A stretch of 6,808 bases of DNA from Desulfobulbus sp. (GTDB taxonomy: Bacteria; Desulfobacterota; Desulfobulbia; Desulfobulbales; Desulfobulbaceae). This document shows, piece after piece, positions 1 through 5,843 of the stretch (its first letter is position 1; each line of letters starts with the position of its first letter). The stretch lies in NCBI GenBank assembly GCA_028684915.1, contig JAQUEZ010000306.1, positions 1-6,808 of the forward strand, in the 5' to 3' direction. Below the pieces are notes generated by a model, which was not told the DNA's origin, ran no database searches, and worked only from the letters and a program-made list of their open reading frames with translations. The translations under genes were made by a program, and so were the position numbers.

Positions 1-556
1 AGCAAGAACCTTGAGCAGGCTGCGTACTTCCTGCTTCCGTGGCAGGATTCTTCCCCGCCGGATTTGCGGTGGGCGGGTTGGGGGAGCAGCAACTTGCAGC
101 GGGAATTTTCCCTTCGGGGATAACATATCGTTCAAAACCAAGGTCCTCCAACACTAAACCACCGACAATGGAAACCATCAAGGCGACAAAGGTGTACACC
201 ACCGTCACCCGCATACCAAAGGTAACCAGGAACATCCCGATAATAATCGGATTCAGCAATGGCGAGGTGAACAAAAAGGTGAGTGTGTGGCCAAACCCTA
301 CCTTGGCCTTCAGCAATCCACGCAGCATAGGGATGGTTGAGCAACTGCAAAACGGGGTGATCGCCCCCAAAAATGCAGCGAAAATATACCCCAAACCCTT
401 TTTCCCGCTTAAAACAGCCTGGATCTTTGAATCAGGGATATACTGCTGCAACAGACTCACTCCAGCGCTAATCAGAAGGAAAAGCGCGGAGAGTTCAAAC
501 CCAAGGAATAAAAACATCCCAAGGGTATCTTTAATCATCAGGTAATACGCATCCAT
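1..556 (-). CDS. COG0701 permease (ArsP/SO_0444-like), N-terminal part, runs off left edge
   Basis: Inner-membrane permease, 185 codons visible and no stop before the window edge. Starting at ATG 556-554 the protein begins MDAYYLMIKDTLG. Hydrophobic segments lie at about 12-36, 55-70, 90-113 and 117-136. Two family hallmarks are visible: PFCSCSTIPM at 68-77 (Cys70, Cys72) and TSPLLNPIIIG at 97-107. After the fourth hydrophobic segment comes a soluble Pro/Ala-rich loop with a vicinal Cys pair (Cys156-Cys157) and another Cys at 185. GGAGG at 568-564 sits 7 nt before the ATG and fixes the start. Members of this family are reported to export organoarsenicals (ArsP) or to affect Cu/Zn resistance (SO_0444). 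The divergent arsR and shared operator point to arsenic here, but the substrate is inferred. The far half of the protein lies outside the window. Confidence 0.9.
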   Translation of the reverse strand, partial: MDAYYLMIKDTLGMFLFLGFELSALFLLISAGVSLLQQYIPDSKIQAVLSGKKGLGYIFAAFLGAITPFCSCSTIPMLRGLLKAKVGFGHTLTFLFTSPLLNPIIIGMFLVTFGMRVTVVYTFVALMVSIVGGLVLEDLGFERYVIPEGKIPAASCCSPNPPTANPAGKNPATEAGSTQPAQGSC

Positions 557-585
557 GGCAAAACCTCCATTATTTTTATTTTTCT

Positions 586-613
586 AAAATAATGGAAATG
601 TTTTCCTTGTCAA
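586..613 (-). promoter_or_regulatory. Promoter candidate for the permease
   Basis: On the minus strand a perfect -35 TTGACA (613-608) is followed after 16 nt by TATTTT (591-586). The start would fall near 580, about 12 nt before the GGAGG ribosome binding site. The -10 lies inside the left arm of the inverted repeat. Confidence 0.6.
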
Positions 614-635
614 TACATTTCTGTTATTTTAGAAA
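607..635 (+). promoter_or_regulatory. Promoter candidate for arsR
   Basis: TTGTCA (607-612) and TAGAAA (630-635) are spaced 17 nt apart. The predicted transcript starts near 642, only a few nt before the GGGAGGG ribosome binding site. The -35 overlaps the -35 of the opposing permease promoter, and the -10 lies in the right arm of the inverted repeat. Confidence 0.6.
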
Positions 636-658
636 TATTGAAACAAGGGAGGGATCAT

Positions 659-991
659 ATGGAAATTGAAGCTGTTGCGGCCGCATTGAAAGAACTGGGA
701 CACCCTACCCGGCTAGGTGTGTACAAAACGCTTGTCAAGGCCGGAGAGCGAGGGTTGCCCGTGGGAGATTTGCAAAAAAAATTGGATGTCCCCGGGTCCA
801 CATTGAGTCATCACATTGCCGCACTGGTTTCTGTGGGGCTTGTCCGGCAGGTGCGGGAAGGAAGGATACTTTATTGTATCGCTCAGTATGAGGTGCTTGA
901 CGTCATAATGGGTTTTCTCATGGAAGAATGCTGTGTTGATCAGGTCGGAGCCCACACTTTCTGCGGTAAAAATCTCAAAAAATCTTCATAA
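659..991 (+). CDS. arsR: ArsR/SmtB-family As(III)-responsive repressor
   Basis: Small winged-helix transcription repressor of 110 residues, the usual size for the family. The motif LGHPTRLGVYKTL (13-25) opens the domain, and the recognition helix is around STLSHHIAAL (47-56). The wing follows at about 61-73 (RQVREGRILY). The recognition helix has no Cys, unlike the ELCVCDL site of E. coli ArsR. Instead there is a C-terminal vicinal pair Cys91-Cys92 plus Cys102, and also Cys73. This resembles the C-terminal As(III) site described for Acidithiobacillus ferrooxidans ArsR. The start was chosen at ATG 659 because GGAGGG (648-653) lies 5 nt upstream. An in-frame TTG at 638 would add 7 residues but lies upstream of the predicted transcript start. 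First gene of the plus-strand cluster; probably autoregulated through the inverted repeat. Confidence 0.93.
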   Translation: MEIEAVAAALKELGHPTRLGVYKTLVKAGERGLPVGDLQKKLDVPGSTLSHHIAALVSVGLVRQVREGRILYCIAQYEVLDVIMGFLMEECCVDQVGAHTFCGKNLKKSS

Positions 992-1042
992 GAAGTGAGC
1001 CAAAACAATCAACGATTAAGCGGTAATTCCTTGCGGGCTTTC

Positions 1043-1066
1043 CATGTAAAAATATGCAGTTACATG
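1043..1066. repeat. Short inverted repeat between arsR and the CxxC membrane gene
   Basis: CATGTAA (1043-1049) and TTACATG (1060-1066) are perfect 7-bp arms around a 10-nt spacer. It lies in the 107-nt gap after arsR. No T tract follows on the plus strand, so it does not look like a terminator. It could be an RNA processing stem or a minor operator. The function is unknown and chance occurrence is possible. I see no convincing separate promoter in this gap. Confidence 0.3.
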
Positions 1067-1098
1067 CAAAAAAATTATCAACAGGATGAGGTTCTGCC

Positions 1099-1512
1099 AT
1101 GCAACAGTCTGGAGAAAATATGATCGCGAAAAAAGTAAGCTGGTATGAGGCTGTAGCCATTCTGGTTATCATTGCAATTACTTGGCTCGATGAAATCCTT
1201 GACATCCCCTACGTCTTACTCGGCGGTCCGGCAACTCCGATAAACTGGCGTGAATCCTTATTTGAGAGCCTGATTATCACGATTGTAGGGGTGGTTATCA
1301 TCCGCCACACTTATAAATTACTCGTTCGAGTGAGCTACCTGGAAAGTATTTTGCCGGTTTGCCCCTCCTGCAAGAAGATCAGAGTTGATCCGGAATTTTG
1401 GGGAGATATCGAGCGGTATATTCAGGATCGGGCAAAATCCGACTCCTCCTATGGCATCTGTCCGAATTGTATAAAAAAATATTACCCGGAACTTGAGCGT
1501 ACAAAAAAATGA
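1099..1512 (+). CDS. Two-helix membrane protein with cytoplasmic CxxC...CxxC (zinc-ribbon-like) tail
   Basis: A 137-residue protein of unknown function. Two hydrophobic segments are visible, at about 15-34 (AVAILVIIAITWL) and 54-73 (ESLIITIVGVVII). Arg/Lys follow the second, so the C-terminus is predicted cytoplasmic. The tail starts LPVCPSCKKIR (86-96; Cys88, Cys91), continues with FWGDIERYI, and closes with GICPNC (119-124; Cys121, Cys124) before KKYYPEL. This tail matches a module I recognise from the C-termini of many PAS, GGDEF and response-regulator proteins in Deltaproteobacteria. The four Cys are likely to bind Zn, though binding of As(III) is possible. ATG 1099 has GAGG at 1088-1091. 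An alternative start at ATG 1120 has GGAG at 1111-1114, so the first 7 residues are uncertain. It lies between arsR and arsA, 27 nt before arsA, in the position arsD often takes. Confidence 0.85.
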   Translation: MQQSGENMIAKKVSWYEAVAILVIIAITWLDEILDIPYVLLGGPATPINWRESLFESLIITIVGVVIIRHTYKLLVRVSYLESILPVCPSCKKIRVDPEFWGDIERYIQDRAKSDSSYGICPNCIKKYYPELERTKK

Positions 1513-1539
1513 TCGCAGTGCGGGAGGACTGGAGAGCGT

Positions 1540-3306
1540 ATGAAGAACTTTCTTGAGCACCCAAGTCGTTACCTTTTCTTTACAGGGAAAGGCGGTGTCG
1601 GCAAAACTGCCCTTGCCTGTGCTTCTGCGATCCGCCTTGCTGAAATGGGCAAACGCATCCTCCTTGTCAGTACGGACCCTGCCTCAAACCTCGATGAGAT
1701 GCTCGGGGTCCGACTCTCTCTTCAAGCGATAGCCGTGCCTGGCGTTGACGGGCTCTCCGCGCTCAATATCGATCCCGAATTGGCCGCCACCGACTATCGA
1801 GAGCGGGTAATTGCTCCCTACCGTGCCATCTGGACAGAAGCACAGATTGTTGAACTGCAAGAGCAACTTGCCGGCGCCTGTACGGTGGAAATAGCCGCCT
1901 TCGATGAGTTCGCCGAACTCCTGGCCGGGAGTAAAAAGGAGGTGCCCTATGATCACGTGTTGTTCGACACCGCACCTACTGGGCACACTTTGCGACTTCT
2001 TCAGCTGCCCAGTGCTTGGACCACTTTCCTTCAGTCGACGACTCGGGGCGCATCCTGCCTCGGGCCACATTCCGGGCTAAAAATGGAGGAGGCAAGATTT
2101 TCCGCCGCATTTTCGGCTCTCAAGGATCCGGAACGAACGATCATTGTGCTTGTAACGCGGCCGGATCGTGCAGCGCTGCGAGAAATCGCCCGTTCGTCTG
2201 TGGAACTTGCTGCACTTGGCCTTCACAACCAGCAGCTTGTCATTAATGCCGTGTTTGCAGCGGCGGATCCGACCGACCGGACCGCTATCGCTCTCGAGCA
2301 GCGCGGTCGGGTTGCGCTTACGGAGATGCCTGATCGTTTACAGGACCTTACCCAGATGCGCATTCCTCTTCGCCCGTTCAATATGGTTGGGTTGCCGGCG
2401 CTCCGGGCTCTCCTGGACGACACCAAGGCGGCTGAACTTACACATCCTTCCGTATCTTCGGTTCAGCAAACTGACTATCCTCGGCTTTCTGGCCTCATAG
2501 ATGAGATTGCACAGCCTGGGAAGGGGTTGGTGATGGTCATGGGAAAGGGCGGCGTTGGCAAGACCACGATCGCGGCGGCCATTGCCGTAGAACTCGCATC
2601 TCGTGGTGAAAAGGTCCATCTCAGTACAACCGATCCAGCTGCTCACCTTGCTACGACCCTCGAAGGGAGGGCGGAAAATCTCTTGGTCAGCAGGATCGAC
2701 CCCGCGGTTGAGACGCGGGCCTACAGAGATCAGGTGTTGAGAACCCGTGGAGCACGACTTAATGAAGATGAACGGGCATTGTTAGCGGAAGATCTCCGTT
2801 CGCCTTGTTACGAAGAAATCGCTGTCTTCACAGCCTTTTCTCGGCTCATCATGCAAGCCCGTTCGACCTTTGTCATTCTCGACACCGCACCAACCGGGCA
2901 CACACTGCTCCTTCTCGACGCCACCGGGGCATACCACCGACAAGTGGTCGGCAACGAGGCCACAGCAAATGCTTCTGCACGTATTGTCACGCCCTTGATG
3001 AAACTCAGGGATCCCAAACACACAAAAATACTCCTGGTCACTCTCGCTGAAACCACCCCGGTATCAGAGGCAGCTCGTTTACAAGCCGACCTCAATCGTG
3101 CTGGGGTGGAGCCCTACGCATGGGTCATTAACAGCAGCCTTACTGCCTCAGGGACGAGAGATCCATGCCTGGCACAGCGAGTTGCCTCAGAACTCGCGCA
3201 GATCGACGCAGTGCGAACTCGCTATGCCCGGCGGTTCGCCATAGTTCCATGGTTGCCAGAGGAGCCCGTGGGACCTATGCGTCTCCTCTCACTGGCACGC
3301 GATTAG
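1540..3306 (+). CDS. arsA: ArsA arsenite-stimulated ATPase (two-domain)
   Basis: Cytoplasmic ATPase that energises arsenite efflux by docking on a membrane pump. It has 588 residues, against 583 in the E. coli plasmid protein. The two homologous halves each carry a P-loop GKGGVGKT, at 16-23 and 335-342. Each half also has the ArsA signature DTAPTGHT, at 143-150 and 448-455. The three Cys that form the As(III) site in E. coli ArsA (113, 172, 422) have counterparts at Cys114, Cys173 and Cys423, each in matching context (ACTVEIAAF, SCLGP, SPCYEEIAVF). The enzyme therefore looks intact and metalloid-regulated. GGAG at 1531-1534 lies 5 nt before the ATG. It is the last gene of the arsR cluster. 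Neither arsB nor arsD accompanies it here. The candidate pumps in the window are the divergent COG0701 permease and ACR3 in the opposing cluster; which one it serves is not shown. Confidence 0.96.
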   Translation: MKNFLEHPSRYLFFTGKGGVGKTALACASAIRLAEMGKRILLVSTDPASNLDEMLGVRLSLQAIAVPGVDGLSALNIDPELAATDYRERVIAPYRAIWTEAQIVELQEQLAGACTVEIAAFDEFAELLAGSKKEVPYDHVLFDTAPTGHTLRLLQLPSAWTTFLQSTTRGASCLGPHSGLKMEEARFSAAFSALKDPERTIIVLVTRPDRAALREIARSSVELAALGLHNQQLVINAVFAAADPTDRTAIALEQRGRVALTEMPDRLQDLTQMRIPLRPFNMVGLPALRALLDDTKAAELTHPSVSSVQQTDYPRLSGLIDEIAQPGKGLVMVMGKGGVGKTTIAAAIAVELASRGEKVHLSTTDPAAHLATTLEGRAENLLVSRIDPAVETRAYRDQVLRTRGARLNEDERALLAEDLRSPCYEEIAVFTAFSRLIMQARSTFVILDTAPTGHTLLLLDATGAYHRQVVGNEATANASARIVTPLMKLRDPKHTKILLVTLAETTPVSEAARLQADLNRAGVEPYAWVINSSLTASGTRDPCLAQRVASELAQIDAVRTRYARRFAIVPWLPEEPVGPMRLLSLARD

Positions 3307-3312
3307 GTATAG

Positions 3313-3613
3313 GCTGTCCAAATGGTGCAGGTCAAGCCTTCGAGGAATTCTTCCCGTCCCAATCCGGGACGCGATTACCTGTATGCCCGTTTTTCGTTGA
3401 AAGAGCCCTTTGATCTGCTCTATTTTACCCCTGCTTTGACTCAGCAACCTTGACGATCAGAGTTGTTCAGTTACGCCCGAGCCGACCTACACGGGCATCA
3501 CCAATTGGGAGGTGCAATTGCGATGGATTGTCTTGATGGCCGATGACCTTTCGGAGTTTGGTGAGAAACAGAACAGCAATAAGCTGGAATTGCGTCCCCG
3601 TTATTTTTTCTAA
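3313..3613 (+). pseudogene. Frameshifted C-terminal remnant of an outer-membrane beta-barrel protein
   Basis: No intact gene occupies 3307-3629. One frame (3313-3453) reads ...GRDYLYARFSLKEPFDLL YFTPAL and then stops at TGA 3451. A second frame (+1, open 3440-3613) continues with NLDDQS...TGITNWEVQLRW and ends KLELRPRYFF at TAA 3611-3613. The alternating hydrophobic/polar strands, the hairpin turn rich in Asp/Glu/Asn, and the terminal aromatic Phe are the signature of an outer-membrane barrel C-terminus. A single shift between about 3430 and 3446 would join the pieces into about 95 residues. There is no N-terminal part, signal peptide or credible start, so I call it a decayed gene fragment. 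The exact barrel family is not identified. A sequencing error could explain the shift but not the missing front. Confidence 0.6.
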
Positions 3614-3629
3614 TCAGCTTCCCCTCTTT

Positions 3630-4082
3630 TCAATTGTTCAGGCTGTCCGGAAGGGTTTCAATAAAATCGCGGATAATGTCACGGACAGAGCGATATGCTT
3701 GCAGGATCGCCTCCTCTGAGGAAGCATCTTTGGCCAACTGCGGCGGGTCGGGAAAGCCTCGATGAATGATGCGTCCGGGAAAGTAGGGGCAGCTTTCATG
3801 GGCATGGTCACAGAGGGTGACAACGTAATCAAAGGGTATGGATGGCAATTCATCGATCAGTTTGGATTGCTGAGCGCTGATATCCACCCCGGCTTCGGCC
3901 ATGACACGGACCGCCAAGGGGTTGAGTCCATGTCTCTCGATCCCGGCAGAATAAGGTTCGATTTTTTCGCCTTTCAGATGGCGCGCCCACCCCTCGGCCA
4001 TCTGGCTGCGGCAAGAATTGCCGGTGCAGAGGAAAAGGATGATCATCTTTCGTGGTTCGGTGGTGAAGTCGGATGCACTCAT
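3630..4082 (-). CDS. arsC: Arsenate reductase, thioredoxin-coupled LMW-phosphatase type (second copy)
   Basis: Cytoplasmic enzyme reducing arsenate to arsenite through a Cys relay. It has 150 residues, slightly longer than the usual 130-140 because of about 12 extra N-terminal residues. The phosphate-binding loop is CTGNSCRS (Cys19 to Arg25, CX5R). The relay pair is Cys91 and Cys98 in TLCDHAHESCPYFPG, matching S. aureus ArsC Cys10, Cys82 and Cys89 with a constant +9 offset. The DP general-acid motif is in FPDPP (110-114). The ATG at 4082 overlaps the upstream TGA as ATGA, which favours translational coupling and this start. Met13 (4046) is an alternative that would give the canonical length. 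It is the last gene of the acr3 cluster, and I see no hairpin terminator just after it. Confidence 0.93.
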   Translation of the reverse strand: MSASDFTTEPRKMIILFLCTGNSCRSQMAEGWARHLKGEKIEPYSAGIERHGLNPLAVRVMAEAGVDISAQQSKLIDELPSIPFDYVVTLCDHAHESCPYFPGRIIHRGFPDPPQLAKDASSEEAILQAYRSVRDIIRDFIETLPDSLNN

Positions 4083-4525
4083 AGAAACATCTTCAGTCCC
4101 TTGTGCCGGTATTCGGCGATGAACGCCTCAACCTGCACCTTTATTTGATCCCGTATTTCCCTGATTTCAACCAAATTGGCTTCCCGGCCGCCCTCCAGGC
4201 GGGAAGGATCGGCAAAAGGCCAATTGAGCCGCAGGGCTCGACCGGGAAAGAGCGGGCACAGCTCACTCGCTTTCTGTGAGCAGACCGTGATCACCACATC
4301 ATAGCTGCGCCCCTGTTTGAACAGATCAAGCGCTGCCTGGGTGGTGTTATTCTTAAGATCGTAGCCAATTTCGTCCATGACCTCAATTACCAGCGGATTG
4401 AGGACGCCTGCTTCCAGCCCGCAGCTCTCGACCGAAAAATCGTCGCCGCCGAAGCGTTTAAGAAAGGCCTCGGCCATCTGGCTACGGGCTGAGTTGTGTT
4501 CACAGACAAAAAGGACATTGAGCAT
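4079..4525 (-). CDS. arsC: Arsenate reductase / LMW protein-tyrosine-phosphatase-family protein (first copy)
   Basis: A 148-residue member of the same fold as the gene that follows it, but clearly diverged. The P-loop is CEHNSARS (Cys8 to Arg14, CX5R), and the candidate acid lies in FADPS. The putative relay pair Cys82/Cys90 in [16 protein letters not shown] has seven intervening residues, where the neighbouring copy and S. aureus ArsC have six. An extra Cys35 is present. These features fit the ArsC-like branch common in Deltaproteobacteria and many other bacteria, and arsenate reductase is the likely role given its place after acr3. A true phosphatase is less likely because the second Cys pair is retained. 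GAGAGG (4537-4532) lies 6 nt before the ATG and straddles the acr3 stop codon, so the two genes are almost certainly cotranscribed. Confidence 0.9.
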   Translation of the reverse strand: MLNVLFVCEHNSARSQMAEAFLKRFGGDDFSVESCGLEAGVLNPLVIEVMDEIGYDLKNNTTQAALDLFKQGRSYDVVITVCSQKASELCPLFPGRALRLNWPFADPSRLEGGREANLVEIREIRDQIKVQVEAFIAEYRHKGLKMFL

Positions 4526-4528
4526 GGT

Positions 4529-5623
4529 TCACCTCTCGGGTTTGACTCGCACATGGCAAACCCCGGTCAGGGTCCGCTGTTCATAGGGGAAATACTTTTC
4601 TTTTAAACGCAGAGCCACGTTCACCAGGGCAATGAGGACCGGCACCTCGACCAGGGGGCCGATAACCGCAGCAAAGGCCTCGCCGGAGTTGATGCCGAAC
4701 ACGGCGATAGCGACAGCAATGGCCAACTCGAAATTGTTGGACGCGGCAGTAAAGCTCAGGGTGACGGTCTGCTCGTAGGTGGCTCCGGCCCGCATCGACA
4801 GAAAGAAGGAAACCGCGAACATCACCAGGAAGTAGATGGTCAGGGGCAGGGCGATGCGCAGCACATCAAGGGGTAACTGAACGATGTATTCGCCTTTGAG
4901 CGAAAACATCACCAAGATGGTGAAGAGCAGAAAAATCAGGGTCAGCGGACTGATTTTCGGTATAAACACCGTTTCATACCAGTCCCTGCCCTTCAGTTTG
5001 ATACCGATCAAGCGGCTCAGCATGCCGGCAATAAAAGGAATACCCAGGTAGATGAACACCGACCAGGCAATCTCGCCGATGGAGACATTGACCACCGCCC
5101 CTGCCAGGCCAAACCAGCCGGGAATGACGGTAATGAAGATCCAGGCGTAGAGAGAAAAGAACAACACCTGGAAGATCGAGTTAAAGGCCACCAGGCCGGC
5201 ACAGTACTCGGTGTCGCCCTCGGCCAGGTCGTTCCAGACGATGACCATGGCAATGCAGCGGGCCAGGCCGATGAGAATCAGGCCGACCATGTAGTGCTGG
5301 TGCCCGGACAGCAGGGTGATGGCGAGCAGGAACATGAGCACCGGGCCGATCACCCAGTTCTGCACGAGCGACAGCAGCAGCACCCGGGTGTTGCGGAACA
5401 CCTGGCCGAGCTGTTCGTATTTGACCTTGGCCAGCGGCGGGTACATCATCATGATCAGGCCGATGGCGATGGGAATGTTGGTGGTGCCCACCTGGAAGGC
5501 GTTGATCAGGTTCTGTACGCCGGGCACCAGGTAGCCGAGCAGTACCCCGACGAACATGGCCAGGAAAATCCATAGGGTGAGGAAGCGGTCGAGGAAACCG
5601 AGCTGTTTGGGGTTCGGCGACAT
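4529..5623 (-). CDS. acr3: ACR3-family arsenite efflux permease
   Basis: Inner-membrane As(III)/H+ antiporter of the BART superfamily. It has 364 residues with about ten hydrophobic segments, at roughly 13-34, 46-62, 80-105, 112-130, 143-165, 170-198, 225-245, 257-280, 295-313 and 318-340. The conserved Cys123 lies in [16 protein letters not shown] and Glu326 in [12 protein letters not shown]; both correspond to residues needed for transport in characterised ACR3 proteins. The substrate-path motif [17 protein letters not shown] is present. AAGGAG (5634-5629) lies 5 nt before the ATG. It heads a minus-strand cluster with the two arsC genes (3-nt gap, then 4-nt overlap), giving a reduce-and-export module. 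Gene and protein look intact; the symbol arsB is also used for this family in some annotations. Confidence 0.96.
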   Translation of the reverse strand: MSPNPKQLGFLDRFLTLWIFLAMFVGVLLGYLVPGVQNLINAFQVGTTNIPIAIGLIMMMYPPLAKVKYEQLGQVFRNTRVLLLSLVQNWVIGPVLMFLLAITLLSGHQHYMVGLILIGLARCIAMVIVWNDLAEGDTEYCAGLVAFNSIFQVLFFSLYAWIFITVIPGWFGLAGAVVNVSIGEIAWSVFIYLGIPFIAGMLSRLIGIKLKGRDWYETVFIPKISPLTLIFLLFTILVMFSLKGEYIVQLPLDVLRIALPLTIYFLVMFAVSFFLSMRAGATYEQTVTLSFTAASNNFELAIAVAIAVFGINSGEAFAAVIGPLVEVPVLIALVNVALRLKEKYFPYEQRTLTGVCHVRVKPER

Positions 5624-5649
5624 GAGGTCTCCTTGGGTGAGAAAAAATC

Positions 5650-5672
5650 AAAAAAATCCGGATCGCATCCGG
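5650..5672 (-). terminator. Hairpin plus T tract in the acr3 leader (terminator or attenuator)
   Basis: Read on the minus strand, CCGGAT GCG ATCCGG (5672-5658) forms a 6-bp GC-rich stem with a 3-nt loop. It is followed by A and seven T (5656-5650), then GA and six more T (5647-5642). That is the layout of an intrinsic terminator, yet it lies only 15 nt before the acr3 ribosome binding site. It may stop read-through from upstream or act as a leader attenuator. The structure is seen; the role is inferred. Confidence 0.5.
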
Positions 5673-5687
5673 TGTCCCTTACCACCT

Positions 5688-5716
5688 TCTTTAATCCGCC
5701 CAGACGGATACGTCAA
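5688..5716 (-). promoter_or_regulatory. Weak promoter candidate for the acr3-arsC-arsC cluster
   Basis: On the minus strand TTGACG (5716-5711) is followed after 17 nt by TAAAGA (5693-5688), a poor -10. The spacer is almost entirely a dyad, ATCCG...CGGAT (5709-5694), a possible operator. It does not resemble the arsR inverted repeat, so control may differ from the left cluster. Confidence 0.35.
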
Positions 5717-5786
5717 CGACCGCAAAAGAAACCTTCGTCAAAAAGGCGAACAGGAGGAAGGAGGACAATCGAATCATTTCCAGCGA

Positions 5787-5828
5787 TGAAAACACAAACG
5801 GGCTGCCTGCAGGCAGCCCGTTTGTGTT
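5787..5828 (-). terminator. Intrinsic terminator for the molybdoenzyme gene (38-bp perfect palindrome)
   Basis: Positions 5791-5828 are a perfect palindrome (arms of 19 bp, centre CTGCAG, with GGGCTGCC in the stem). It lies 15 nt after the stop codon of the minus-strand oxidoreductase. On that strand the stem ends GTTTGTG followed by TTTT, fitting rho-independent termination. It separates the molybdoenzyme transcript from acr3. Confidence 0.85.
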
Positions 5829-5843
5829 GTGGGCGAGACCAGT

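Larger units (their letters stand above)
579..637. repeat. 22-bp imperfect inverted repeat, probable ArsR operator pair
   Basis: The arm at 579-600 (core TTTCTAAAATAAT, ending GGAAATG) matches the reverse complement of 616-637 at 19 of 22 positions, with 15 nt between the arms. Each arm covers the -10 region of one of two divergent promoters, and each contains a smaller TTTC...GAAA dyad. This placement is what a dimeric ArsR/SmtB repressor would need to shut both the permease and the arsR-arsA cluster. The repeat is directly seen; ArsR binding is inferred. Confidence 0.7.

Noticed and set aside
39..545. Long plus-strand open frame opposite the permease
   Set aside because: It is antisense to a clear permease with family motifs and its own ribosome binding site; its own translation shows no recognisable domain.
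638..658. Upstream TTG start for arsR, adding 7 residues
   Set aside because: The ATG at 659 has a well-placed GGAGGG. The TTG has no ribosome binding site and lies inside the promoter/operator, before the predicted transcript start.
3355..3371. CGTCCC-AATCC-GGGACG hairpin after arsA as a terminator
   Set aside because: The 6-bp stem is not followed by a T tract on either strand, and it lies within the barrel-remnant reading frame.
3311..3648. 9-bp direct repeat AGGCTGTCC at 3311-3319 and 3640-3648 flanking the barrel remnant
   Set aside because: A 9-bp match between two stretches of this length is easily due to chance, and no terminal inverted repeats or transposase are present.
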